Shown here piece by piece: positions 1 to 9,497 of a DNA stretch of 38,197 nucleotides. The position numbers and the translations under genes are program-made. This stretch comes from JALYRV01 sp036675475 (GTDB taxonomy: Bacteria; Acidobacteriota; Vicinamibacteria; Vicinamibacterales; SCN-69-37): assembly GCA_036675475.1 (NCBI GenBank), contig JAKFEY010000098.1, forward strand, positions 1 through 38,197. The letters are read 5' to 3'. The notes under the pieces are model-generated. The model did not search any database. It saw nothing but the letters and a program-made list of their open reading frames with translations, and was not told the origin of the DNA. Position 1 is the stretch's first letter. Each line of letters starts with the position of its first letter.

Positions 1-1634
1 GGGCGCACGGGCGCCGCCGGCACCGCGGCGGCCCGCAGCGCCTCGAGCCCCTCGCGCGCGGACGCCGCCACGATGGCGAGCCGGTGCGCAAAGTGCGCGC
101 GCCCGGTGTTCGCGGTAAAGCAGATGTCGGCCCACTGCGCGGGCGGCGCCGCCTCCAGAAAGCGCTGGTAGCGCCCGGACAATGCGGCCAGCGCGGCCGG
201 CGTGCGCGCGCTCAGCGTCAGCACGTGCGGCAACCCGTCCTCGTCGCGCGGGGCGGCCCCGGCCTCGTCGGCATCGCTCACGATCACGTGCGCGTTCACG
301 CCGCTCAGCCCGAACGAGCTGACGCCGGCGAGGCGCCGTCCGCCGCCGGAGGGGAAGGCCATGGCCTCGCGCGCCACGCGCAGCGGCAGATCGTCCCAGC
401 GCACGTGCGGGTTCGGGGTCTGGAAATGCAGATGGCGGGGGATCTCGCCGTGCTCGACCGCGAGCACGGCCTTGAGCAAGCCTGCGATCCCGGCGGCCGG
501 TTCGAGGTGGCCGATGTTGGTCTTCACGGATCCGACGATCAGCGGCGCGCCGGTGCCCGTGCCGCGTACCCTCGCGAGCGCGTGCAATTCAATCGGATCG
601 CCGAGCATCGTGCCGGTGCCGTGCGCCTCGACGTATCCGATCTCGCGCGCGTCGAGACGCGCCGCGGCCAGCGCCTGGCGCAGAAGCATTTCCTGGGCGG
701 TGCCGTTCGGCACCGTGAGGCCGGCGCTCGCGCCGTCGTGATTCACCGCCGATCCATGAATCACGGCCATGATGCGATCGCCGTTCGCGCGCGCGGCCGA
801 CAGCCGCTTCAGCACCACCATGCCGGCGCCTTCGCCGCGCCCGTACCCGTCCGCCGCGGCGTCGAACGTCTTGCAGCGGCCGTCGCGCGCCAGCGCGCGC
901 AGTTTCGACAGCATGACGTTCGTGAACGGGTCAATCATCAGATTGACGCCGCCGGCGAGCGCCGCCTCGCATTCGCCCGCGCGCAGCGCCTGACACGCCA
1001 GATGCACGGTGACGAGTGACGATGAGCAGGCCGACGCGACGGCCATGGCGGGACCCTGCAGGCCCAGAAAATAGGCGACGCGCCCCGCGCCGAAGCTCAG
1101 TTCGTTGCCCGAGGGCATGTAGGCGCTGACGTCGCGCGCCGCGAGCCCGCGCTGCCGGCGCAGGGCGTACTCGGGACTCATCATGCCGGCCCATACACCG
1201 GTGCGCGTTCCGCGCACGCGGTCGGGCGCCAGGCCCGCATGCTCGAGCGCTTCCCAGCTCACTTCGAGCAGCAGCCGCTGCTGCGGATCCATTTCCGCGG
1301 CCTCGCGCGGCGCGATGCCGAAGAACTCGGCATCGAACTCGTCGATGCCGTCGATGAAGCCGCCGTCGCGCACGTACGACGTGCCCGGCCGATCGGGATC
1401 CGGATCGTACAGGTCCGCCGACTGCCATCGGCTGGCCGGAACGGGGCCGATCGCGTCGACGCCGCGAGCGAGCAGCTGCCAGTACGCGTCGAGATCGGGC
1501 GCGCCCGGAAAGCGCGCCGCCGCGCCCACCACGGCAATCGGCTCGTGCAGCGCCGCGAGCTCGCCGCGCAGCGCGCGAATCTTGAGCAGGGCGTCCTCGA
1601 GCAGGGTGCGCAGATCTTCGGGCGTTCCCGGCAT
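1..1634 (-). CDS. Type I polyketide synthase, KS domain (3' end outside window)
   Basis: The frame runs from an ATG at 1634 to the left edge without a stop, so only the first 544 residues are seen. Residues 5-27 (LRTLLEDALLKIRALRGEL) look like the short amphipathic docking helix that precedes the KS in cis-AT modular synthases. A ketosynthase follows from about residue 31, with active-site Cys203 in SACSSSLV, His338 in EAHGTGT and His376 in NIGHLEP. The tail reads ICFTANTGRAHFAHRLA, the usual KS-AT linker, so an acyltransferase domain should follow beyond the window. The residue three before the active Cys is Ala instead of the usual Asp. The ATG directly abuts the TAG of the upstream synthase (TAGATG), implying coupled translation. 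It probably extends the chain received from the upstream module. Confidence 0.93.
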   Translation of the reverse strand, partial: MPGTPEDLRTLLEDALLKIRALRGELAALHEPIAVVGAAARFPGAPDLDAYWQLLARGVDAIGPVPASRWQSADLYDPDPDRPGTSYVRDGGFIDGIDEFDAEFFGIAPREAAEMDPQQRLLLEVSWEALEHAGLAPDRVRGTRTGVWAGMMSPEYALRRQRGLAARDVSAYMPSGNELSFGAGRVAYFLGLQGPAMAVASACSSSLVTVHLACQALRAGECEAALAGGVNLMIDPFTNVMLSKLRALARDGRCKTFDAAADGYGRGEGAGMVVLKRLSAARANGDRIMAVIHGSAVNHDGASAGLTVPNGTAQEMLLRQALAAARLDAREIGYVEAHGTGTMLGDPIELHALARVRGTGTGAPLIVGSVKTNIGHLEPAAGIAGLLKAVLAVEHGEIPRHLHFQTPNPHVRWDDLPLRVAREAMAFPSGGGRRLAGVSSFGLSGVNAHVIVSDADEAGAAPRDEDGLPHVLTLSARTPAALAALSGRYQRFLEAAPPAQWADICFTANTGRAHFAHRLAIVAASAREGLEALRAAAVPAAPVR

Positions 1635-4600
1635 CTAGTCGGCAAGCTCCCTGGCGAGCTGGCGCGCGAGCTCCGCGTCGCTGAGATTGCCGAACGGCGC
1701 CGCGGCGGCGTCCGGTGCGGGCACGGGCTCGATCGAGGCGCGCACGCGCGCGGCCAGCGCGTCGAGCGACGGGCAGTCGAAGGCGATCGTCGAGGAAAAC
1801 GGCTGGTCGAACGACGCCTGCAGCCGGTTGCGAAGCTCCACGGCCATCAGCGAGTCCATGCCGAGATCGAAGAAGCGATCGCGCAGGCCGATGGATTTCG
1901 CATCGCGAATGCCCAGCACCGTGGCGACATCCTCGCGCAGGACCTCGAGCACCAGCGCCGCGCGCGCCTCGGGTGATGCGGCCGCCGCGATCGCGCGGGC
2001 CGGCGGCTCGCGCCGCTCGCGATCCGAGAACCGCGCGAACAGCGACGGCACGCCCGACGGAAACTGCCTGAGGAACACCGGCCAGTCGATCGGCAGGACG
2101 CCAATCTGCGCGGGCGTTTCGGGCCCGAGCCACGCGTCGAGCAGCGCGAGGCCGTCGCGCGGCGCGATGGCGGCCACGCCGCGCGCTGCCATGCGCGCTT
2201 CGACACCCGCCTCGGCGCCCATGCCGCCATCCGCCCACAGTCCCCAGTTGATGCTCACCGCCGGCAGGCCGCTCGCGCGCCGATGGTGCGCCAGCGCGTC
2301 GAGATAGGCGTTGGCGGCCGCATAGCCGGCCTGACCTGCCGATCCAAGCAGCGACGCGGCCGACGAGAAGAGCACGAAGAAATCGAGGGCGAGCGGCGCC
2401 GTGCGCGCATGCAGGTGCGCGGCGCCCAGCACCTTCGGCGCCATCACCGCGTCGAAGCGGGCCGGCGACGTCTGCGTCAGCAGCGCATCGTCAAGCACGC
2501 CGGCGGCATGGATGACACCGGCCAGCCGCGGAAGGCGCGGGAGCAGATCGTCGAAGAGCGAGGCGGCATCAGCCGCCTGCGAAATGTCGAGCGCCGCGGC
2601 GGTCACGGTCGCGCCCATGCGTTCGAGCGCGTCGACGTCCTGCCCGTGGCCCGCCGCGCCGCGCCGTCCCGTGAGCACGAGATGCCGCGCGCCGCGCTCC
2701 ACGAGCAGCCGCGCGGAGAGCAGGCCGAGCGTGCCGAACCCGCCGGTGATCAGGTACGTGGCGCCAGCGTCGAGCGACGCGGGCTCCGCCGGCGGCGCCG
2801 GCGCGGCCGAGAGGCGCGCGGCCAGACGCGCACCGTTGCGCCACGCCACGTGCTGCTCGCGCGCCGGGGCCGCGAGATCCGCGGCGATCATCGCGGTCGC
2901 ATCGCCGGGGCTCACGCCGGGTTCGAGATCGACGAGCGTGCATCGCAGCTCGGGGTGTTCCTGCGCGACGGTGAGGCCGAACCCGATCATCGGAGCTTGT
3001 GCGAGCGCGATGGGCGCCTCGCCGCAGGCCCGTGCCCCGCGCGTGACGAGCCAGAGCCGCGGCGGCTGAGGAAGCGCGGCCAGCCGCTGCACCGTTTCGA
3101 GCGCGTGCGCGCATCCCGATGCCATCAGCACGCCGGCCTCGGCCGCGTCGAGACTCCACAGGTGCACGACACCCGAGAGGTCCGATGCCGAGGCAAGCGC
3201 ATGCCCGAGGGCCGCGGGCTCGTCAACCACCACGACCTGGCATCCGGACGCGCGAAGCCGATCGGCCACACGCGCGCCAACGCCGCCGCGGTCGGCGAGC
3301 ACGACCCAGTTTCCCGCTGCGGGTGCCGCGTCGCCCGTGTGCGGCGCCGCCTCCCACTGCGTGTCGATCAGCGCGCCGGCCAGGGCCTGCGTGCTGCGCC
3401 CTGTGCGTTTCAGCCTGAAGCCGCGGAGCGTGGCGATGACCCCGCCCTCGTCGTCGACGATGTCGACGGCGGCATCGAGGTGGTCGCCGTTGAGCGCGCT
3501 CTCGAGCCGCGCGTGCGCCCACACCGCGCGCCCGGCCGGCCGCGCGATCTGCCACGCGCCGACGCCTTGCGGCAGGTACGCGTCGCGGCCGCCCGCGCTG
3601 GCGCCCGAGACCGCCGCCGCCACCGTCTGCAGCGCGCCGTCGAGCAGGGCCGGATGAATGGTGTAGGCCTGATCCGACATGCCCGGCGGCAGGGACAGGC
3701 GCGCGAACGACTCGCCGCCGCCCGCGGCCAGCTCGGTAATCACGCTGAAGGCGGGGCCATACGCCACGCCTTCGCGCAGCATCGCCGCATAATGTTCGGC
3801 CGGCGCGATGGCCGCGGTCGACCGCGCGCGCCGCTCGTCGAGCGTCATGGCCGCGGCCGCGTCATGCGCGGCCGGCGCGCGCACGCGCACGGACGCCGTC
3901 GCGTGCGCCGTCCAGGCGGCAGGGGCGTCCGCGCCGGCCGGCCGGCTGAAGACGCCGGCGCGAATCGTGCCGCCGTCGATCGTCATCAGGATCTGCGCGC
4001 GCACGCGCGCGCCCTCGGCGATGCGCAGCGGCGACTCGAAGACGACGTCTTCGATCGCGACGCCGTCGCCGCCGGCAATCTGGTGTCCTGCCGCGTGCAG
4101 CATCTCGAGCATCGCCGCGCCGGGCAGCACGACATCGCCGAAGACGCGATGGTCGGCCAGATAGCGCGGGCGCTGCGGCTCGAAGTCGATCTCCCACAGC
4201 ATCTGCCGCGCGGCCCCCGCCCCGGCCGCCGGCTCCACCCGCTCACCGAGCAGCGGATGATCGCCCGAGCGCTTGCGCGGCGCCGTGTCCTCGCGCGATC
4301 CGGACAGCTGATCGAACCAGTAGCGCTCGCGCTGCCACGGATACGTGGGGAGATCCGCGATCTCGCCGCCCGACGGCCAGAGCGCTCGCCACTCGACCGG
4401 ACGGCCCAGCTGATAGAGGGCCGCGAGACTCTGCCGCATGCTCGCGGCGTCGGACGTGCCCTTGCGCAGCGACGGCAGCACCACGGCGTCGGCGCGGCCC
4501 GCGTGACGGGCCGATTGCACGAGTGCGGAGGCCAGCACCGGGTGCGGACTCACCTCGAGGCACGCGGCGCGGCCCTCGTCGAACAGATGTGCCGTGGCGT

Positions 4601-6956
4601 CGGCAAAGAGGAAGGGCTGCCGCAGATTCCGGCCCCAGTACTCCGCGTCCATCGTCTCGCCGCGCGTGGCGCCGCCGGTGACACTCGACACGATCGGCAC
4701 GGCCGCGGCCCGCGGCCGGATGTCGCGAAGCGCGCTGGTCAATTCGGGCACGAGCGCGTCCATCTGCGGCGAGTGAAACGCGATGTCGACGTCCTGCAGC
4801 AGCCGCGCATGCACGCCGCGCGCGGTGAGCCGATCGACGGCCCGCGTGACCTCGGCCGGCGCGCCCGACAGCAGGCTCGATCCCGGACTGTTGCTTCCGG
4901 CGACGGCAAGCGCCGCCGATTCGCCCACGAGCGCGTACGCCTCGTCGAGGCCGAGACCAATCGACGCGGTCAACCCCTGGCCCGCGACCCGGGCCATCAG
5001 GCGGCTGCGGTGCACCACGACGCGCGCGGCATCGTCCAGCGTCAGCGCGCCGGCGACGCAGGCCGCGGCGATTTCGCCCAGGCTGTGGCCGATCACGACG
5101 TCGGGGGTGACGCCCCACGATCGCCACAGCGCGGCCAGCGCCATCTGCACCGCGAAAATCGCGGGCTGCAGGATCTCCGTGGACGCCGGACGTGGGCCGT
5201 TGCCCGCCTGCTCGAGTTGGTCGATGAGCGACCAGGACACGTGGGGCGCGAGCGCCTCGCCCACGTCTTCGAGGGCCCGGCGGTAAACGGGCTCGGTGCG
5301 GTACAGCTCGCGGCCCATGCCGGGATGGTGCGAGCCCTGGCCGGAAAACACGAATACCAGCCGCGCGGGGTCGGCGCCAGGCGCGGCCTCGTCCGCGGAT
5401 CCGGCGCGCTGATCGAGCCAGCGATCGAGCGCGTCGCGCATGTCGTCCGACGAGCGCGCGGTGAACGCCGCCCGTTGCGGCAGGTGCGCACGCTTGACGC
5501 CTGCCGTGTAGCACGCGGCGTCGAGCGCAGTTGGCCGTTCGGCGAGCCAGTCGCGGTGCGCCCGTACGTGGTCGCGCAGCGCCTGTTCGGTGCGCGCCGA
5601 CACCGGCAGGACGCGCAGGCCGGAGTCGACGCTGCGCGTGGCCGGCAGCGGGCCGGCCGAGGCCGGCGCGTTTTCGATGATGACGTGCGCGTTCGATCCG
5701 CCGAATCCAAAACCGCTCACGCCCGCAATCAGCCGGCCGTCGCGCACCGGCCAGGGCGTGAGCGCGGTCGGCACGTCGAGCGGCAGGCGGTCGAACGGGA
5801 TCAGCGGATTGGCCTGCTCGAAGTGGAGATTGGCGGGGATCTGGCGGTGGCCGATCGCCAGCACCGTCTTGATCACGCCCGCCATGCCCGCGGCGGGTTC
5901 GGTGTGTCCGATGTTCGTCTTGACCGAGCCGATCAGGCAGCGGTGGCCGTCCGCGCGGCCGTCGCCGATGGCGCCGGCGATGCCGTCGACCTCAATCGGA
6001 TCGCCGAGCTTCGTGCCGGTGCCGTGCGCTTCGATGTACTGCAGATCGCCTGCGCGAATGCCCGCGCGCCGGCACGCCTCGGTGATGACCGCGGTCTGCG
6101 CCGCCGCGTTCGGCACCATGATGCCGTGGGTGCGCCCGCCGTGATTGGTGGCCGTGCCCGTGACGACCGCGAGGACGCGATCGCCGTCGCGCGTCGCGTC
6201 GGCGAGCCGCTTGAGAATCAGCACGCCCGCGCCGTCACTGCGGATGATGCCGTCCGCCTGGCTGTCGAACGTGCGGCACTTGCCTTCCGGCGAGATCAGG
6301 CCGGCCTTCGAAAAGAACACGTTGCTGTCGGCCATCAGGTTGACGCTGACGCCGCCGGCGATCCCGATCGCGCTTTCGCCGCGCCGCAGCGATTCCACCG
6401 CGGCATGGAGCGCGACCAGCGATCCGGAGCAGGCCGTATCGATGGCGATGCTCGGCCCGCGCAGATCGAAGAAGTACGAAATGCGGTTGGCGACGATGCT
6501 GGTGGCCGTGCCGGCGCCGGAGAACGCGTCGAGCCTCGCGAGATCCGCGAACAGCAGGCTGCGGTAGTCGTTGGTGAGCGTCGCGACGAACACGCCCGCG
6601 GCGGTGCCCGCCAGGCGATCGGGCGCGATGCCCGCGTGCTCGAGCGCCTCCCAGACGATCTCGAGCATCACGCGCTGCCGCGGATCGACGTGCGGCGCTT
6701 CGCGCGGCGAGATGCCGAAAAAGGCGGCGTCGAAGCGATCGAGGTGCTCGAGAAACCCGCCGCGGCGGCTCGTGACCTTGCCCGGCGCGGCCGGGTCCGG
6801 ATGGTAGAGCAGGTCGATGTCCCAGCGCGCCGCCGGCACGTCTTCCAGCGCATTCGTGCCCGAGGTCAGGAGGGTCCAGTACGCGTCGAGGTCCGGAGCG
6901 CCGGGATACCGGCAGGCCATGCCCACGATGGCGATGGGTTCGTCGCGATGTGTCAT
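1635..6956 (-). CDS. Type I modular polyketide synthase, KS-AT-DH-KR-ACP
   Basis: A complete single module of 1773 residues. Visible domains in order are: KS (about 5-430; Cys176 in DTACSGS, His311 in EAHGTGT, His351 in NIGHTEP); AT (about 532-850; GHSLGE with Ser625, and IAFHS around His728, which resembles the malonyl-type HAFH motif more than methylmalonyl YASH); DH (about 900-1190; H936xxxG4xP and Asp1106 in HPALLDGALQ); a structural KR half, then catalytic KR (about 1400-1610; GGFGTLG, Ser1532, Tyr1545, Asn1549, and an LDD motif at 1488-1490 typical of B-type KRs); and ACP (DLGMDSL, Ser1702). No ER or internal MT is seen. From established domain logic the module should leave an alpha,beta-unsaturated two-carbon unit. 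The start at 6956 is chosen because MTHRDEPIAIVGMACRYPG begins the KS; its ATG overlaps the methyltransferase TGA by 4 bases. The tail LSDAELARQLAREL may be a C-terminal docking helix. Confidence 0.95.
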   Translation of the reverse strand: MTHRDEPIAIVGMACRYPGAPDLDAYWTLLTSGTNALEDVPAARWDIDLLYHPDPAAPGKVTSRRGGFLEHLDRFDAAFFGISPREAPHVDPRQRVMLEIVWEALEHAGIAPDRLAGTAAGVFVATLTNDYRSLLFADLARLDAFSGAGTATSIVANRISYFFDLRGPSIAIDTACSGSLVALHAAVESLRRGESAIGIAGGVSVNLMADSNVFFSKAGLISPEGKCRTFDSQADGIIRSDGAGVLILKRLADATRDGDRVLAVVTGTATNHGGRTHGIMVPNAAAQTAVITEACRRAGIRAGDLQYIEAHGTGTKLGDPIEVDGIAGAIGDGRADGHRCLIGSVKTNIGHTEPAAGMAGVIKTVLAIGHRQIPANLHFEQANPLIPFDRLPLDVPTALTPWPVRDGRLIAGVSGFGFGGSNAHVIIENAPASAGPLPATRSVDSGLRVLPVSARTEQALRDHVRAHRDWLAERPTALDAACYTAGVKRAHLPQRAAFTARSSDDMRDALDRWLDQRAGSADEAAPGADPARLVFVFSGQGSHHPGMGRELYRTEPVYRRALEDVGEALAPHVSWSLIDQLEQAGNGPRPASTEILQPAIFAVQMALAALWRSWGVTPDVVIGHSLGEIAAACVAGALTLDDAARVVVHRSRLMARVAGQGLTASIGLGLDEAYALVGESAALAVAGSNSPGSSLLSGAPAEVTRAVDRLTARGVHARLLQDVDIAFHSPQMDALVPELTSALRDIRPRAAAVPIVSSVTGGATRGETMDAEYWGRNLRQPFLFADATAHLFDEGRAACLEVSPHPVLASALVQSARHAGRADAVVLPSLRKGTSDAASMRQSLAALYQLGRPVEWRALWPSGGEIADLPTYPWQRERYWFDQLSGSREDTAPRKRSGDHPLLGERVEPAAGAGAARQMLWEIDFEPQRPRYLADHRVFGDVVLPGAAMLEMLHAAGHQIAGGDGVAIEDVVFESPLRIAEGARVRAQILMTIDGGTIRAGVFSRPAGADAPAAWTAHATASVRVRAPAAHDAAAAMTLDERRARSTAAIAPAEHYAAMLREGVAYGPAFSVITELAAGGGESFARLSLPPGMSDQAYTIHPALLDGALQTVAAAVSGASAGGRDAYLPQGVGAWQIARPAGRAVWAHARLESALNGDHLDAAVDIVDDEGGVIATLRGFRLKRTGRSTQALAGALIDTQWEAAPHTGDAAPAAGNWVVLADRGGVGARVADRLRASGCQVVVVDEPAALGHALASASDLSGVVHLWSLDAAEAGVLMASGCAHALETVQRLAALPQPPRLWLVTRGARACGEAPIALAQAPMIGFGLTVAQEHPELRCTLVDLEPGVSPGDATAMIAADLAAPAREQHVAWRNGARLAARLSAAPAPPAEPASLDAGATYLITGGFGTLGLLSARLLVERGARHLVLTGRRGAAGHGQDVDALERMGATVTAAALDISQAADAASLFDDLLPRLPRLAGVIHAAGVLDDALLTQTSPARFDAVMAPKVLGAAHLHARTAPLALDFFVLFSSAASLLGSAGQAGYAAANAYLDALAHHRRASGLPAVSINWGLWADGGMGAEAGVEARMAARGVAAIAPRDGLALLDAWLGPETPAQIGVLPIDWPVFLRQFPSGVPSLFARFSDRERREPPARAIAAAASPEARAALVLEVLREDVATVLGIRDAKSIGLRDRFFDLGMDSLMAVELRNRLQASFDQPFSSTIAFDCPSLDALAARVRASIEPVPAPDAAAAPFGNLSDAELARQLARELAD

Positions 6957-7615
6957 GCGGCGATGCCGGTGACGACCAGGTGCAGGTCGCCGATCGGCTG
7001 GACGGAGAAGTGCGCAAGGCCGTGGGCGTCGAGCTGCGCGCGCACCTCGAGCGGCGCGTAGCTGGCGCACAGCGAGTTGAGAAAGTCGCGCCGCACGAGC
7101 GGATCGGCTCCGGCGGCGTATCGATCGACGAGCGCCTCGGCCTCGGCGCGGCTCGCGGGGCGGCGCAGATCCATCACGAAGACGCGGGCGCCGGGCCGGG
7201 CCGCATGGCGCACGGCGTCCCAGAGCAGCGCGGGACTCGCGAGATGGTGCAGCAGGCTGTTGGCGATCAGCGCGTCGAACGCGGCGGCCGGCAGCGAGCG
7301 GTCGGGCAGCCGCCGCTCCTCGAGCCGGATGCGCGCGTCGAGCGCTTCACGCCGCACGCGCGCGCGGCCTTCGGCCAGCATCGCGGGTGAGCCGTCGATG
7401 CCGACGATCGACACGCCGGGCCACGCGCGCGCGCAGCGCACCGCGATGTCGGCGGCGCCGCATCCCAGATCGAGCACCGTGCCCGACGCGGGTGCCCCGA
7501 AGCGCGCTTCGAACGCCGCGACGAGCCCGTCGTGAAGGTCGGACAAGTCTGCGCGCGCATAGGCGGCGGCCTGGGAGTCATCGAGCATGAGCTCGGCTTC
7601 CGGAGTGCGTTGCAT
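6953..7615 (-). CDS. Class I SAM-dependent methyltransferase
   Basis: A 220-residue protein with a Rossmann-type SAM site: motif I VLDLGCGAADIAVRCA (about 48-63), the acidic end of strand 2 at VGIDGSPAML, and a post-motif LIANSLLHHLASP. It is a stand-alone enzyme, not an in-line PKS domain. Its stop overlaps the start of the downstream polyketide synthase by 4 bases (ATGA), so the two are very likely cotranslated. From context it probably methylates the polyketide or a precursor (O-, C- or N-methylation cannot be told from sequence). The start MQRTPEAEL gives a normal N-terminus for the family, but no clear Shine-Dalgarno precedes it. The 83-base gap to the divergent exporter must contain both promoters; I see no convincing -35/-10 pair there. 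Confidence 0.9.
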   Translation of the reverse strand: MQRTPEAELMLDDSQAAAYARADLSDLHDGLVAAFEARFGAPASGTVLDLGCGAADIAVRCARAWPGVSIVGIDGSPAMLAEGRARVRREALDARIRLEERRLPDRSLPAAAFDALIANSLLHHLASPALLWDAVRHAARPGARVFVMDLRRPASRAEAEALVDRYAAGADPLVRRDFLNSLCASYAPLEVRAQLDAHGLAHFSVQPIGDLHLVVTGIAA

Positions 7616-7698
7616 CGTGATCGCGGGTGGAGAAAGGACATCTTAGCTTATGATGGCCCTGCCCGGCGCGTACTCGACGCGCGCCCGGCGCCCTCAAC

Positions 7699-9330
7699 GT
7701 GGATTTCATTCGCATCCTGCTCCGCGAGTCGCCGGACGCGTGGCGGCGTACGCTCATCGTGGCCGGCGTCGCCGGCATCGGCAACGCCGCCATTCTCGCC
7801 ATCATCAACCGCGGCGCGGCCGTGGCCTCCGGCGACGGCGACGGCGTCGGCGTGCGGCTGCTGCTGCTGTTCCTGCTGTGCATGGCGGCGTTCTACTTCG
7901 GCAAGCGCTACTCGCTGATCCAGGCGTCGGTGATCGTCGAGCACATGGTGCGCAATCGCCTGGTGCGCGTCATCGAGAAGATCCGGCGATCGGAGCTCGA
8001 GGTCGTCGAGAACCTGGCGCGCGGCGACCTGTACGCGCGGCTCGCCCAGAACACGAGCCTCGTGTCGCACTCCGGCATCATCCTGGTCAATGCGGCGCAG
8101 CAGTCGCTGGTGCTGATCTTCTGCCTGCTCTACATCGCGTGGCTGTCGAAGCTCGCGTTCGTGGCCACGCTCTGCACCATCGCCATCGGCGTCGTCATCT
8201 ACGTGCGCCACGCGCGGTCGCTGCAGGCCCTGATGCGGCGGCTCACCGCGAAGGACGCCGAGATGGTGGACACGCTCGGCCACATGGTCGACGGCTTCAA
8301 GGAAGTGCGCCTGAACCGCGCCAAGAGCGACGCGGTGTCGCACGCCTTCGCGCGCATCTCGCGCGAGTCGCGCGATCTCAAGATCGACGGGCAGGTCGCG
8401 TTCTGCACCGACATCATGTTCTCGGACCTCGCGTTCTACATGCTGCTGGCCGTGGTGGTGTTCGTGCTGCCGCGCCTGGCTCCGACCTACGGCGCCGTCG
8501 TGCTGATGACCACCGCGGCGATCCTGTTCATCATCGGCCCGCTGCAGATGGTGGTGCAGGCGGCGCCCGTCTTCGAGCGCGCGAAGGCGGCGCTCGCCAA
8601 CCTGACCGACCTCGAGGACGATCTCGATCGCGCCATCGTGGATGCGCCGGCGTCTGACGCGCCGGTGTTCAGCGGCTTCTCGCGCGTGACGCTGACCGAC
8701 GTCAGGTTCACGTACGGGGCCAGCAGCGGCGCGGCCGGCGGATTCTCGGTGGGCCCGGTCAATCTCTCGATCAACCGCGGCGAGATGCTGTTCCTGGTCG
8801 GGGGCAACGGATCCGGCAAGACCACGCTGCTGAAAGTGCTGACCGGCCTGTATCTGCCGCAGCAGGGCGCGCTCGCGGTGGACGGCGTGCCGCTCGGCCC
8901 GCACAACGTGCAGGGCTATCGCGAGCTGTTCAGCACGGTCTTCACCGAATTCCACCTCTTCGATCGGCTCTACGGACTCGATGACGTGCCGGCGGGGCGG
9001 GTCGATGAGGTGCTGGCGTCACTGGAGCTGTCGTCGAAGACGCACTACGAGAACGGCCGCTTCTCGACGCAGAGCCTGTCGACGGGCCAGCGCAAGCGGC
9101 TCGCGCTGGCGGTGTGCCTGCTCGAGCGCCGCGACATCCTGGTGTTCGACGAGTGGGCCGCCGATCAGGATCCGCACTTCCGGAAGCACTTCTACGAGGT
9201 GATCCTGCCCGGCCTGAAGGCCGAGGGCTTCACCATCATCGCCACGACCCACGACGATCGCTATTGGCACCTCGCCGACAGGGTCGTGCGCATGGAAGAC
9301 GGCACGCTTGTGAAAGGACCCGCAGCATGA
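7699..9330 (+). CDS. Cyclic-peptide-type ABC exporter, fused TMD-NBD (SyrD/PvdE-like)
   Basis: A 543-residue half-transporter. The N-terminal about 300 residues carry roughly six membrane segments (near 18-38, 52-68, 125-150, 152-170, 238-262, 266-288). The nucleotide-binding domain has Walker A GGNGSGKTT (Lys374), signature LSTGQRKRLAL (460-470), Walker B LVFDEWAADQDP (Asp484, Glu485) and switch His518. The DEWAADQDPHFRK stretch is characteristic of the cyclic peptide exporter family that includes SyrD and PvdE. No peptidase domain is present. The start is the GTG at 7699; although no Shine-Dalgarno is visible, the resulting MDFIRILLRES N-terminus matches the family. It diverges from the PKS operon and overlaps the next gene by 4 bases. 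It probably exports the cluster's product across the inner membrane. Confidence 0.93.
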   Translation: MDFIRILLRESPDAWRRTLIVAGVAGIGNAAILAIINRGAAVASGDGDGVGVRLLLLFLLCMAAFYFGKRYSLIQASVIVEHMVRNRLVRVIEKIRRSELEVVENLARGDLYARLAQNTSLVSHSGIILVNAAQQSLVLIFCLLYIAWLSKLAFVATLCTIAIGVVIYVRHARSLQALMRRLTAKDAEMVDTLGHMVDGFKEVRLNRAKSDAVSHAFARISRESRDLKIDGQVAFCTDIMFSDLAFYMLLAVVVFVLPRLAPTYGAVVLMTTAAILFIIGPLQMVVQAAPVFERAKAALANLTDLEDDLDRAIVDAPASDAPVFSGFSRVTLTDVRFTYGASSGAAGGFSVGPVNLSINRGEMLFLVGGNGSGKTTLLKVLTGLYLPQQGALAVDGVPLGPHNVQGYRELFSTVFTEFHLFDRLYGLDDVPAGRVDEVLASLELSSKTHYENGRFSTQSLSTGQRKRLALAVCLLERRDILVFDEWAADQDPHFRKHFYEVILPGLKAEGFTIIATTHDDRYWHLADRVVRMEDGTLVKGPAA

Positions 9331-9497
9331 TTCCGACGTTCCTGCTCATCTGGTTTGTCGCGAGCCTTCTGATCGCGATCGCGGGCCGGCGCTACCGGTT
9401 TGGCTTCTGGGGCTACCTGTTCGGGTCGCTCCTGCTGACGCCGATCATCGGGCTGCTGATGCTGATCGCGGCCGTGCCGGTGGCGGAACGGCGGTGA
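9327..9497 (+). CDS. Small two-helix membrane protein
   Basis: A 56-residue ORF beginning MIPTFLLIWFVASLL with two hydrophobic segments (about 3-19 and 27-50) separated by the basic turn AGRRYRFGFWGY. The N-terminus should face outward and the helices form a hairpin. Its ATG overlaps the exporter stop (ATGA) and its own stop overlaps the GTG start of the next gene (GTGA), so it sits inside a tightly coupled three-gene unit. I do not recognise a named family. Small hairpins of this type occur as accessory subunits of transporters or as general envelope proteins; a helper role for the exporter is inference from position only. Confidence 0.75.
   Translation: MIPTFLLIWFVASLLIAIAGRRYRFGFWGYLFGSLLLTPIIGLLMLIAAVPVAERR

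Noticed and set aside
84..1019. Long open frames on the plus strand opposite the PKS genes (also 2283-7061)
   Set aside because: They lie exactly opposite high-GC PKS coding sequence, translate to Arg/Ala/Gly-rich sequence without domains, and reflect codon bias on the coding strand.
7616..7698. TATGAT at 7649 as a -10 for the exporter gene
   Set aside because: No acceptable -35 at 16-19 bases upstream on either strand.
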